Positions 8,408 through 18,874 of a stretch of 23,265 nucleotides of DNA are shown piece after piece. The translations under genes were made by a program, and so were the position numbers. Under the pieces are notes generated by a model. It ran no database searches. It saw only the letters and a list, made by a program, of their open reading frames with translations, and was not told the DNA's origin. Origin of the DNA: Butyriboletus loyo (taxonomy: Eukaryota > Basidiomycota > Agaricomycetes > Boletales > Boletaceae); the NCBI GenBank assembly GCA_038093515.1, contig JBBPSI010000327.1:1-23265 (forward strand), given 5' to 3'. Positions within the stretch are counted from its first letter, which is position 1. Each line of letters starts with the position of its first letter.

Positions 8408-9142
8408 CGTACTTTGCAGTGTTTGCAAGGGTAAAGACGCTCAAGTGGTGTTGTTTCTCAGAGACAATGCTCAGGAGAGAGAAAGAGCAATAGTGGTTCC
8501 CCGCACTGGTATGACTTGCAATGAGAATTGTGTGCTCGCGCCGCGATTCTGCCTCTCAATCCACTAAGCACACGATGATCTACCAAAATAAACCCTGGAA
8601 CAAGAAGCAAGCACACCTTTGTTGCCGCGTACGATGATGGTGATGAGGAGGATTGCAAATAGCTGGCAGGGAACGTTTGGCAACCGTCGCCAGGGGGATT
8701 ATGACTTGTTCAATAGTTACAAGGCCGATTCGAGTGGAAGTACCGTGCCAGCTGGTATGTATGGAGTCGGTCGAGGAGGATGTCTCAAGGCAGGGTGGCC
8801 CAGGACCAAGGTGGGACTTTCACACGACACGTTCAGTGATCGGACGACCCTCAGACTCATCAGGGTCCCAGACAGAGACGTATGTAAATCATTATCGATA
8901 GATCTATTAGTATTAGGTTCGAAAATTTCGAGTGCGGCGGTGTCACTCACTCTTACACCCGAATGGCATAACTGGTCTTACTGCGAGAACGACAAGAGTA
9001 CCTCTAGTTCTCGACTTCATTGACAGGGGCATTCCCATTTTGTGTAGTAATGCTGCGGAGTGAACCAAATTACAGTCGCCAATGCGGTAAACTTGCAAGG
9101 GTTTCTTCCCATTTCAATCTTCCACGCTCAACTTCGAGATTC
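8408..9142. other. Divergent intergenic region between the HET and glycosyltransferase genes
   Basis: Both genes are transcribed away from this stretch of about 735 bases, so it holds both promoters. No convincing TATA box or repeated motif was picked out. Open frames here have no recognisable protein. Confidence 0.4.
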
Positions 9143-10597
9143 ATGTCATCAGCACCGTACGGCTTCCTGCCCCCTCATGACGACCACGATTCCTCCAACC
9201 GTCGCCAGTCCAATTCATTCCTGACACGGATCCCACTGTCGTTGCGTCGGTGGTGGCAAAGACGATCCGTGTCCTCGCACACGCACCCCAACGTCAAGAT
9301 ACGACCTCGGACGTTGTTCACCATCTTGAAATTCGCGATCCCCATTGCTCTACTCTCGCTCTGGTGGGTCTGGCGCGCGTTCGAGCCCCATCTCCACGTC
9401 GACCTTGTCTTTTATGACCGCAAGTGGATTTCCAACGAGATTCAGCCCGTCACGCCGCTCTCGGGTTGCTTCGACCCAAGTCGGACCAGCCCATTGTATA
9501 ATGTCACCGAGGAGCTGTATGGTAAGAAGCGGTTCGAGGTTCAAGCAGGTATACCCATGCGAATGGGCATGGACTGCTATGCCATTGCCGGCACCGTCAC
9601 TCCGCTAGAGCATGACGACGCTCATCAAGACGCCTGGATACCACCCGAAAATCGTAACCAGTACCACACCTACTGGCGCACGGACCTCGTCCTGCTCGGT
9701 GAACGCCAAGAGTACATGCTCAAATCCTTTTTCGCCACGCAGAACCTTGCCCGCTCACGTCTCGTCCTCTGGTCCAACGGTGACCTGAGCGAGAGCCCGA
9801 TCGTGCAAAAATACCTCCAGCGCTTCCCTGAATCGTTCTCCCTCAGCATCGTCGATATTCCCTCCCTTGCCAAGGGCACCGCTATGGGAGGAAGCAAACT
9901 TCTTCAGCTGAACGACAAGAAAGCATGGGTCGACGGTGATCTCGTTCGTCTGCTCGTTATTTGGCACTACGGCGGCATGTGGATCGATATGGACATGCTC
10001 GTCACACGCGACCTCGAGCCCCTTCTCGAGCACGAATTCGTGACGCAATGGGACTGCTGGGGTAACGTCGTTCCTCTCGCCCTGTACATGGACTGACATC
10101 CCGGTGCCTCCACTTTGCCCCCACTTTCTTTTTTTCTGTGCACAGGCAAAGCTTATCAAGCGCTCAACGGCGCTCTCATGCACTTCAAACAAAACTCGCC
10201 CTATCTCTGCGAAGCATTCCACCTCATGGCCACCTCCACCCCGCCCCGCTCACCCTCGACAGACTGGGGCGCCATCCTCTACCTCCGTCTCTGGCGCCGC
10301 CTCCTCGCCGCGTCCATACCCCCCTTCAAGATCCTCCCATTTTGCTTTAGCGACCCTCTCGCGTGTCGACTAGATAATAGCGTTCCGGACCCGTTTACGC
10401 CGGACCGTGCAGACGGGCAGTGGGCGCAGGGATATGGTCTCGAATCGGGTGGTGGTCTCGATCGGGCGCTCCGAATGATCTTTGCCGTCCACTTGCATAA
10501 CCGGTGGGATAAGCCGTTTCCAAAGGGGGGTTGGGTGGAACGGTTACTCCTCCGCCGGTACGAAGAGGCATTGGAGCAGAGACCACCGGTGATGTGA
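9143..10597 (+). CDS. GT32-family glycosyltransferase, type II membrane protein
   Basis: Two exons, 9143-10061 and 10146-10597, joined over an 84-base intron (GTAACG...CACAG) that contains an in-frame TGA; 456 residues. A basic, Ser-rich cytosolic tail is followed by one membrane anchor (about residues 57-79, around LFTILKFAIPIALLSLWWVW). The luminal domain contains the DxD signature in HYGGMWIDMDML (Asp about 282 and 284), which binds nucleotide sugar through a metal in this family. Exon 2 continues with ALNGALMHF and a conserved SPYLCEAFHLMA stretch, as in fungal Gly_transf_sug proteins. An NVT sequon lies near residue 120. Golgi location and transfer of a sugar to glycoprotein or glycolipid are family inferences; donor and acceptor are unknown. 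An upstream in-frame ATG at 9020 would add 41 non-membrane residues and is less likely. Confidence 0.88.
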
Positions 10598-11233
10598 CGA
10601 GGGAGACGGTGTAGGCGTGAGTGAGTGATGCAGCCCAGAGTCCCTCGAGCGAGGCAGGGAAAGAAATAATACCTTGATGATACATATAGTGGTATGAACT
10701 GCCGTTTTGCTTTGCTGCTTAAATCTTTCGACGTGATGTATGGTTTTTCATGTTAGACAAGCATCCGTGCAGATGCACAAGTAGGATTCGAGAGACCACG
10801 AGAGGGGGACAGAGGAAGAAACAAATGTTCTTGGGGTCCATCGATTCCGTCTGGTGTATATAGACATCTCAAACTCGTTTTACCTTCCCCTTGGTTACCA
10901 GAACTTCTCCTTCTCCTAGTCTAACCGTATATAGTCGTTGACCATCGCCGATATAAATTATACACTGGCAAAAAAAAGAAACGAAAACGATGTAAGAGAC
11001 TCACGAGCCACGTCCTCACAATGTACAGGACGGGGGACGACAATGACGTTGTGACGACCGACCAGAATGATATAAAAATACACTATTACAAAACGACGAC
11101 ACCCACCACACCATGTGAATGAATGCCCTCTCCTCCCTTTTAACCGAGTGTGGTGCCATGTAAACGATTGGGGTCGAGAAAGAGACGAGACAAGCGCGGC
11201 ATCACGACACAAACAAACCTCCCTCCACCAACA
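10598..11233. other. Convergent intergenic region
   Basis: This is the 3' flank of both the glycosyltransferase (plus) and the transporter (minus). It is AT-rich around 10900-11100. No gene or repeat was recognised. Confidence 0.4.
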
Positions 11234-14200
11234 TCATCGGATCAAAAAGCTATGTGCCACAGCGAACGCGCACACCACCGCACATGCCAGGAATCCAAGC
11301 GGGTACCCCAACGGATCGTTCTGGGTGCTCGCCGACCAAAGCTGACAACGAGTCGAGTGGACGTCATTGTCAGCGCCTCAGCACAAAAAACAAAACGAAA
11401 AAAGCGACACTCACCCAGCCCCCGAGAATCGGCCCGCAACAACGCGCAAGGCTGACGATACTTTGTGCAGCGCCGTTGGCAAAGCCAATCGCTGCTGGTG
11501 GGGTCACTGTTGAAGGTCAAAGTCAGTCTCGACACATCGAGGGCGAGCATACAAGAAAAAAAGGAACGTACTGTAGTTTAGGAGGATGGCCACAGCTGTG
11601 TAGGCAAACGTGTTACCACAATACCGAACGGCGCTGTGCATTTCGGTCAGTCGGCGATGAGGCAAGGATCGGTCAAGATGAATGCGCTTACGTGCTCACA
11701 GAGAGCGCTGAAGAGGAAGAGGGGTCATAAGACTTGGAGTACAATAACATTGGTGGGGACTCACCAGCCATGAGGAAAAATTTGCTGTTGCCAGTCGCAC
11801 TTGCAAAGACTCGATATAGGATGACGGTCAGGTAAGCAGGGATAAACAAGAACGACCCGAGACGGAACATTGCCATATGCGAAAAACGTCCACGGGGAGG
11901 GCTAACGACAACGTCAGAAACGTTACGGCTCGCGAGCAATATGTGTGCACGTGCCCGATATTTCTGAAGAAAGAAGTTAGCACCAGTGTATAGGAGAGGC
12001 AAACGAGTTACTCACGGATAGAGATGGAATTGGTACACGATCTGGAACAGACACATCAAAGCAACTGCAGAATACAGTATCAGCAATACTCGGGGTTAAG
12101 ATGCCAACAACACGCACTCAATTGTGAGAAATCTCCTGGGGTTAGGTTCAACCCTCCAGATCCATAGTCGCTGTCATTATCCTCATCAGCTCCATCAACC
12201 CGGACAATATCACTCGACTCACGTGACGAGATACGATAGGAATACTTGATCGTGCGTCGTGCTGTGTAACGCTAGCAACCCGTACTGGATAATGACCAAG
12301 ATAGGGAGCTGGGATGCCAGGGAGGGGGGTTTCTCTGCCATCTCTCCAGCAGCACCATCAGTCCCATTGATGGCGTCCACCGACCTGCCACGCTCAGGAA
12401 TAGGGGTTAATGCATCCGAGGCCCCTGCTTCGCGCAATTGCGCATCGAGTACAGCAGCCGGCGTCCGGACACCCGCGTGTGCAAAGATACTTGGGCCAGT
12501 CGCAGATGATCTGCGGGAAAGACGGCCGCCGCTGACCATGGATGAACCCAACGCAGACGTCCGTGAGATTGAGCGTCCGAGAACGCTTTGAGCCGACGGG
12601 TACATAGCCATTGGCGAACGCGGCCCAAGTTGCGATGAGATCGTCACACCGTCAATGCTCCGCGAATCCGTCCTCCCGCGAACCACCCCAAAAATGTCCT
12701 GTCCATCAACATCCTCTTCACCATCCAACCTTGCCTGCTCCTCGTCCGTGGGCATGCCGGCGTCCAAATCGTACTGCTCCTCGTTGTCGACGTTCATTGC
12801 AGCAGCAACCCACAGGTCTGCAATGTTCGTCACCGCGTGTTCATTTGCTATGAGTAGTCGCTGCGTGAAGTTGAGCTCTGATCCGTCATAAGACGACGAC
12901 GGGTGGCCATCAAAATAGGTGCTCCGCCCGCTTCTCAGTGTGCTCGCCATGCTCCTGCGTGGGGTAATTGTGCTCGCTAGTCGACGTCTCTGATTGCTAC
13001 TGTAACCATATGCGGAGCCATTCGTCCGACTCAATCGCTGTCTGTTCATGAGCGGAGATGAAATCAAAGGGACTGATGGTGTGGTAGTGGACTCGGTGGG
13101 ATAAATGACTGGTGAGCTTGGTCCAGTATAGATAGAGAATGAACGCGAGATTCTCCGCTTAAGAGTACCAAGGAATCCTGTAGGTTGTTCATCTTCAAAG
13201 GGCTCGTTTTCAATCTCGTCTTCTTCAGGGATTGGGGGCTGTTGGTTTTCGGGTTTCTCTGGGGGAAGGCGGATGGCTCCTTCTCTTGGTCCTCCATCTC
13301 GACCAAGGAAAAGTGACAAGATCGAGCCTATGTAGGAGTGAGCGGGACATGTAACATGATCAGGCACAAGAACCGCACCGATCAAGGGAACGCTGCCAGC
13401 GATAACGCATGGCAAGAAGTACGGGTAATTTACGAAAAATGGGACAGACACAAACACCTGCGGCCACTTTTCCGCAGGTCGCTCAACTGAAATGTACGTT
13501 TGAACCATTGCAACGAGGATCAAGCACGGGATGACGTACATGCCCCTCCAACAATGGCGCCTGCGACACCTCCAAAACCCCAACAAAAGCTGCGGTGAAA
13601 TATGCTGGTTAGTAACCGCCTGAGATGCGCATCAGAAATTGATTACCCCATGATGGCGTATGCCCTGCCTTCGTTGGTGGCGTTGGTTATGGTGGTAACG
13701 CATCCGCGGGCCACGCCGACTGAGCCTGCAAAGACACCTTGAAGTAACCGAACGGCAAGAGCCTGGCGGAACGATGTGCAAGTGCCGAAAATCGAAACAG
13801 TGACGGCACTCCCAAACAAGGAGAAAAATAATACGGTCCGGTGACCATGCTTATCAGCCACAGTAGCCTAGACAACGTCTAAGTAAAGCCAGCGGAGCAC
13901 GTCAAAAGCGGTCTGTACACACCCATAATAGAGAAGTGAGGAACTGGGTAAGAAAGAATGCAGCCACTGGACGAACGAGGTGAGCGCATGACCAATGATG
14001 AAGGTTCGTGTGGGCAGACCTAGAATGCCGGTATAAAAGGCAATATCTGATTCCGCTTGAAACTCGTTGAACCCTGCAACGATCAACCTCAGAGAACCCA
14101 CAGGATATCATGCCAATGAAGTCATGCCTTTGACCATGAAGAGTAGAAACGGCATCGATACGTTTGCAGCCAAAAACTCGCCGAGCATAGTCTACAAGAC

Positions 14201-14564
14201 GATGAGGACCATGGTAGATGCGGGCGAGTGACACACTCACAATGGACAACACGATCATAGACAGCACCGGCAGTGGCGTTGAGTCTGGTTCCCTGGCGGG
14301 CAACGCGCTCGGGATGGGCGGTCGCTCCGAGGTTGTGGACTTGACCAGCTCCTCGTCTTGATTCATTAACCTGGACAGGATATTCGGCCGTATCCAAGAG
14401 GTGCGCGGGGACAGCCTGCGCTCACGAGCGTCTGATATCTCGCCGTCGCGCAGTAGTCCCGACGCGTCGGGAACACCAAACGAACGTCTCGACGGCGACG
14501 ACATGTTGATCCGGCCTGCCTGAGACACCTGTGCGGATGTGCGTGAGCCCAGTTTTCGAGCCAT
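11234..14564 (-). CDS. Major facilitator superfamily transporter with a long central loop (ZIFL/YCR023C-like), 16 exons
   Basis: Exons by splice phase and family similarity: 14564-14241, 14191-14128, 14073-14020, 13966-13923, 13867-13647, 13589-13540, 13486-13379, 13327-12223, 12170-12118, 12064-12016, 11963-11955, 11901-11765, 11707-11692, 11633-11572, 11506-11415, 11341-11234. The sum is 2496 bases, 831 residues. A hydrophilic N-terminus leads into six helices with the MFS loop motif VADKHGHRTV and the stretch RLLQGVFAGSVGVARG. GRDGGPREGAIRLPPEKPE then opens an acidic, Ser-rich cytosolic loop of about 320 residues (exon 8). The second half starts at LPILVIIQYGLLALHSTTHD and includes YPNIGPPRGRFSHMAMF and AVRYCGNTFAYTAVAILLNY, ending SFLIR. 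The fold implies proton-driven export; the substrate is unknown and a vacuolar or plasma-membrane site is inference. Two introns appear to be GC-AG, and exon 11 is only 9 bases. Confidence 0.88.
14074..14127 (-). other. Intron 2 of the transporter, GC-AG type
   Basis: The only phase-consistent join between exon 2 (ending ATG GTC AAA G) and exon 3 (GG TTC AAC) uses donor AAAG|GCATGA and acceptor TTGCAG. Reading through meets TGA. The intron is 54 bases, like its neighbours. Confidence 0.65.
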
Positions 14565-15244
14565 CGTAGTACGAGCAGGTTAATATTAGATGTCTGGGAT
14601 GCCTGGTGGCGCTACGGTCAATTCGCGCTTATGTAATTGGACAAATGAGGATGGCGTCGTGGTCGAGCCGACGGGCCATTCGCAGAAATCCCTATCGGCC
14701 CATGAGAGAGCTACAAAAAGAGGGAGAGCCAATACGCAAAAATCACGCCTTACCGGTGGATTCTCCTCTTAACATTTTAGTTCTGGACTCCTCATCGGTA
14801 AACTGATAAGATGATGGGTACCGTCACGCGCCGCATTAGTCAATTTTCCTATTGGACGAGAAAGAGCAGCTACGTGCTGTTTGCCGTTTCATCAAGGAAA
14901 CCATATGCTTTTCTTATCCGTACAGACATGAGTAAAATACGAAGGAGGTTTTAAAGTGGGGTAACCGCCTTCCTATCTGTCTTGGACTGCGTGGACAAAG
15001 GACCAAACGGTAATTAATGGCATAACGGCAACAGATGGATCGAACGAATTGACTGACCGTTTCGTGCGCAGGCACTTCCAGTTGCCTTGTACGGCGGCAC
15101 TGCTGAATTCAAGTCGTTTATCAATGCTCTTTTCCACACCTGGGCCCTGCATATTGGGTAGACCCTGCCATTGCGAATCTGACCCCATTGCAGACAGTTT
15201 ATCATGACCACGCAGTCCCATCACTCTCCAGATCCAATATTCAA
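14565..15244. other. Transporter 5' flank; no gene recognised
   Basis: This contains the promoter side of the minus-strand transporter. Short open frames on both strands show no recognisable protein. No repeat was seen. Confidence 0.4.
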
Positions 15245-15843
15245 TTACAATGGGGACCCATGAACTTGCACAACATCGTACACGGAAAAACAGTCCATGG
15301 TAAACAGCGTGACGACGACGACGACGGCCGCATTCCTTGCCCGTTCACCTGCATTCCGTGAGTAAACCAGTCGAGACCAATCGAACTTATATCCCAAGCA
15401 TTACATCTCCTCGCGCACAAGGCCCAGTAAGTAAAGCCTGGCCTACCTTCACACTACCAGTTTGTGTCGTGGGTTCTGGTGCTGGTGGTTTCGGTACCGC
15501 TCCTGGTGCTTTGAGGATAGCTCGGGGAGTGACCAACAAATCGTCAACAAAAGAAGACACGCACCGACGTTTCGAACCCCACGGTACGATTTGTGCCTCC
15601 GAGCAGCATCAAGCATATCTCGTAACTCTTCATGTGCGTCAATCAACCCTTTTTGCGTCTCTCGAACCAAGGTACCCTGTGTCCAAGTCACCGTTGGAGT
15701 TTGAAATGAAGGAGGGCCCAATATTCACCCATGCGGGTCAGTGCAGAGATGCCACCCAAATCATCAATGAGTTCCTCGACTGCATTGTCGAGCTCTTGAT
15801 GAGTGGCGGCGTCGAAGCGATCTGGGAGACTCTCGAGGGGCAT
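15245..15843 (-). CDS. Possible small protein with helical core and hydrophobic C-terminus (tentative four-exon model)
   Basis: Tentative exons 15843-15729, 15660-15565, 15508-15458, 15348-15245; 121 residues; all joins GT...AG and in phase. The start ATG follows a TATA-like ATATAAAGG by about 55-60 bases. The N-terminal part (MPLESLPDRFDAATHQELDN...VEELIDDLGG) and exon 2 (GLIDAHEELRDMLDAARRH) are charged and helix-prone. Exon 3 is Pro-rich. Exon 4 carries a Val-rich hydrophobic run after ERARN. The shape would fit a short tail-anchored protein, but the family is not recognised. The last two exons are the least certain; an alternative end within 15400-15450 is possible. Confidence 0.35.
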
Positions 15844-15946
15844 GTTGTGGGCGAGTTGTTCCACAACCAAGCCAGGCCCACATGACGACGCGCCACCTTT
15901 ATATCGCCACCCCAATGCTTCCTACCACCTATTCCTGACACTTCCT

Positions 15947-16850
15947 ATGTACTCTGCACCGATGGCTCCATGGACTCCGGCCGGACAATTCAAATCCTGT
16001 ACTCCGTAAGACCCTTCTGCAAGCTCATGACCCCCTGTTAACAGGACATCCTACTGCCAGCATGGGTTATTTGGGGCAGGTTGTGCATCCCGGACACCAG
16101 AGCCTGCCCTCCAATTTACGTTAGTGAAGCCAGACCCCACCCCCAATCCACTAGTAAGTGGGGTTGGGTTCCTTGAGCGCAGACAACTAGGCGTAATTCG
16201 GGCTGGTACCAAGTAATAGTATTTATAATTAGGGTTGTGCCTGCTAGGGGTAAAACCTCTTCTGCACCGGTCCCAACGACCGCCCAAGGGCCTCCCACTA
16301 TCTCCAGCAGCTCATATCACATTGGCACCGGGTCAGTTTGCTCATCATCACCAGTGGCGTCATTAGATAATTCTGTACACGGGATTGATATTGAACTCGC
16401 AAAGGTTTCACGATGATGAAGTATATATGGTCTTGAAACGCTTATCAGCATGCAACCAAACAATGTCAGTCAGGAGTGTCGAGACTTGATATTGGACATG
16501 ACAGGAATGGGGGTCTGTCGAGCCAAAGTCCGACGTAAGTCATCCTCATTTCATGTTCAGGGCACGGACTCAATATCACCTAGACATGGTTCGGAGCGAT
16601 AAAGCTTGCCTACGAATTACGAGCGGACGCACCTCAGTACAGGTCCAAAAGGTAGTATGACTGTCCTTACCTTTCTAGGCCGGGACGATCAACTCCGCCA
16701 GCTTGGCCACCACTAGTCGCGACGCCGCCTCACCAAATGTTACCTGAGACCATAGCCAGAGGTTTGGACAGTCGTTCTTCGACAGGCTCCGTAATTCCAA
16801 GCAAGATCTCCGGGTCTTTCGAGCAGCGAATTATTGGTTTGGAAGTCTAG
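15947..16850 (+). CDS. Possible S/T/P-rich protein, short exons (tentative)
   Basis: Tentative exons 15947-16005, 16045-16119, 16233-16404, 16505-16534, 16584-16636, 16679-16850; 186 residues, every join in phase with GT...AG ends. The best-supported parts are exon 3, with SSAPVPTTAQGPPTISSSS and SLDNSVHGIDIELAK, and exon 6, with PGRSTPPAWPPLVATPPHQM and FEQRIIGLEV then TAG. These read like genuine disordered protein. The 5' end is uncertain, since two other frames through 15947-16119 are also open, and the first intron (39 bases) is short. An alternative uses acceptor 16448 and stops at 16602. No family is recognised and no domain is visible. Confidence 0.35.
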
Positions 16851-17074
16851 GGGACTCTCGCGGCATGCCTTCAACCAGACTCTTTGCCATTAGTCCAATG
16901 CGTGAGTATATTATTACAAGTTCTTTGACCAATCTCCCACAGGCAAAATCGATGACCCTGACATCTTGCATCTGAGCATCTAGTAGCTGTGAATATTCCA
17001 GTTCTTGGTTGACACGACCCCTTCACATAACAATCGTTGTTTGCTTGTCGCCGATCAAGAAACTCGAAACGGTC

Positions 17075-17523
17075 ATGTTGCACACATCCATACTCTTGAT
17101 CTGGTCCTTTGTTGCACTCGCTGCCGCTCAAGGCAGCTCTCAGTGCACTTCGGGCGAAATCGTCTGCTGCAACGTGGTACAGAGCGTGAGTCACTTGCAC
17201 ACGCTCCCTGTGGGCACTGACCCCACCCTCGGACATACGTTCTTGCAGGCGTACGCTGTGTCGAATATCCCTTCCACGACGGGCATGTCCAATGCAGCTG
17301 CAGCTAGCCTTGGGCTGGTTGGTTCTGCATGCACGACGCTGACCGTGATTGGGCTCGGAAAGAGTTGCGCGACGAAACAGGTACCGATGTGCTGCGCGGA
17401 TAACAACTACGTACGTCTCGTTCCCTTCTTGTCGTCGAACGATCTGGGTCAAGTCAACGGAATTGTTCGCAGAACGGGACTGTGAGCCTTGGGTGTACGT
17501 ACGTTAATCCTACGTTAGCCTAG
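17075..17523 (+). CDS. Class I hydrophobin
   Basis: Three exons: 17075-17185, 17249-17410 and 17473-17523, with introns of 63 and 62 bases (GTGAGT...TTGCAG; GTACGT...TCGCAG); 107 residues. The signal peptide is MLHTSILLIWSFVALAAAQG. The eight cysteines fall at about 24, 31-32, 65, 77, 85-86 and 98, in the hydrophobin order C, CC, C, C, CC, C. The long spacing between CC and the third C (32 residues) is of class I type. The C-terminal exon (NGTVSLGCTYVNPTLA) fits the family. Hydrophobins are secreted and self-assemble at air-water interfaces, coating hyphae and spores. One spacer is unusual: seven residues (ATKQVPM) separate C77 from C85-86, where five is usual. The upstream ATG at 17009 is rejected because it would bury the signal peptide. 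Confidence 0.93.
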
Positions 17524-17588
17524 GGCAGAAACGGTCGTCATGTTGGCGTAAACGCTACATATGAGCATCCCGAATATTTCCACCAACC

Positions 17589-18779
17589 ATGCTCGTCAAC
17601 GTTGCTGTATTCTTGATGAATAAGCTGGTGCAAGGTGGTTCGGATATCAGATTGACTGACCTTGATCGAATGCTTCTACAGACAAGTACTTGATTGAGTT
17701 TCATATATGGGACTTGGGCTTTGTGGTGGTAAACGCTATGGAACGTACATGGGTTCTTCAGCCGGACGGATAGCCGTTGGATATTGGATTGCTCGCAGCT
17801 CGGGTCGAGCCGCGGGTTCCGAGCTCACAGGGTGAGAGGGAGACGGCTTCTCCTGCGAGGTTACTCCCGCATTTCCAGGCCACATACCCTGCCATCAAAT
17901 TCTTCGAGTCGGGCCCGACCTGTCCGTATCAAAGACAGTGCATGTGGACGGTACGTCATAACAGTGCATGTGGACGGTACGTCATAGTTCCCGTCCCTGA
18001 CTGTGGCGAAGACACTGCATCTCAAAGGCGTGTCGTACTTGCCAGAGTCTTACGCCGCCGACACACGTGTCCTGACAGAAACTGGCTCTGCAGAGGTACT
18101 CAATTTCGTTCCCGGTGCTTTGTGGCACGAGCTCATCCGGACTCGTCTTGCGAATAAGCTAACCGGTCTACGGGACAGCGCTGGCGAGCGTTGTTGGCGA
18201 GAAAATTTGCCTCCGACTTGGGATCTGGCGCCAACACCTGCAAGGCCCCACAGCCCCCAGCAGGACCCCGGTTTATATCTATACTATGTCGGAGAGAAGT
18301 GCATCCAGGGGTCTGGGCCATTATGAGTATCCCATTATGTCATACCTGCAATGATTTCACCAATTACGGCCGTAAAGACTTGACATCGCCCAGTGCCTTG
18401 CAACTGATCCGTTGCGATACATGGCAGTACCAGTCCTGGTCATTTTCAGGAAACAGACTGCACCGTTGGCTGGTTGAAATCACGCGCCCACACATCAACG
18501 GCAATCCTCTTGTACTGGTGCCCGACCGACCTGTCATTCGGTCGCGGTTCTGCTGACGAAACGTGGCATGAGAAACTGCGTTTGCATCTCGATCATCATT
18601 ACTATGTTTTTGGTCCCGTGGAATCGAGGTTTGTTCGCGATTCGATCGACCGATACGCTGTCATCAAGCCACTTCTGGCTAGGCTAGGCCTGTTAAAAAC
18701 GGTCAGTCCTGGTTGTACTGAGATGCTCATTTCCTACCGTCCACTTTGAAAGCTGACCAGTTCTCACTCGCAGTTATAA
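17589..18779 (+). CDS. Possible seven-exon gene between hydrophobin and terpene synthase, unknown function (tentative)
   Basis: Tentative exons 17589-17634, 17682-17728, 17774-17950, 18012-18270, 18328-18371, 18450-18701, 18774-18779; 276 residues, all joins in phase with GT...AG ends and introns of 45-78 bases. Readable parts include KYLIEFHIWDLGFVV, LLPHFQATYPAIKFFESG, TLHLKGVSYLPESYAADTR and FVPGALWHELIRTRLANKL. The strongest exon is the sixth, with GSADETWHEKLRLHLDHHYY and DRYAVIKPLLARLGLLKT. The last intron would leave only TTA TAA. I do not recognise the family, and open stretches of this length can occur by chance. A 26-base tandem duplication covers the exon 3 donor. If real, the gene ends 95 bases before the terpene synthase start on the same strand. 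Confidence 0.33.
17935..17986. repeat. Perfect 26-base tandem duplication
   Basis: Two identical adjoining units, each ACAGTGCATGTGGACGGTAC followed by GTCATA, at 17935-17960 and 17961-17986. Each contains a good splice-donor-like site (ACG|GTACGT). A perfect copy implies a recent duplication or selection to keep both. Confidence 0.95.
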
Positions 18780-18874
18780 CTGCGGGGTCGACATTCGATA
18801 CGGTATCTCATCCCTTGTTTCTCTGGTCCATATATTCACTGTCGCTCATTTAGCATTTAGTCTGTCCTTACAAG

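Noticed and set aside
8408..8428. Seven extra N-terminal codons for the HET protein
   Set aside because: The extension begins with TTG; the first ATG is at 8407.
8619..9023. 134-codon plus-strand open frame between the HET and glycosyltransferase genes
   Set aside because: No recognisable motif, odd composition, and it lies where promoters are expected.
9020..9142. Upstream in-frame ATG for the glycosyltransferase
   Set aside because: It adds 41 residues unlike the family start; the ATG at 9143 gives the expected short cytosolic tail before the anchor.
17009..17074. Upstream in-frame ATG for the hydrophobin
   Set aside because: It would place 22 residues before a textbook signal peptide.
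16871..17452. 193-codon minus-strand open frame opposite the hydrophobin
   Set aside because: It is the antisense shadow of a well-supported spliced gene and shows no recognisable domain.
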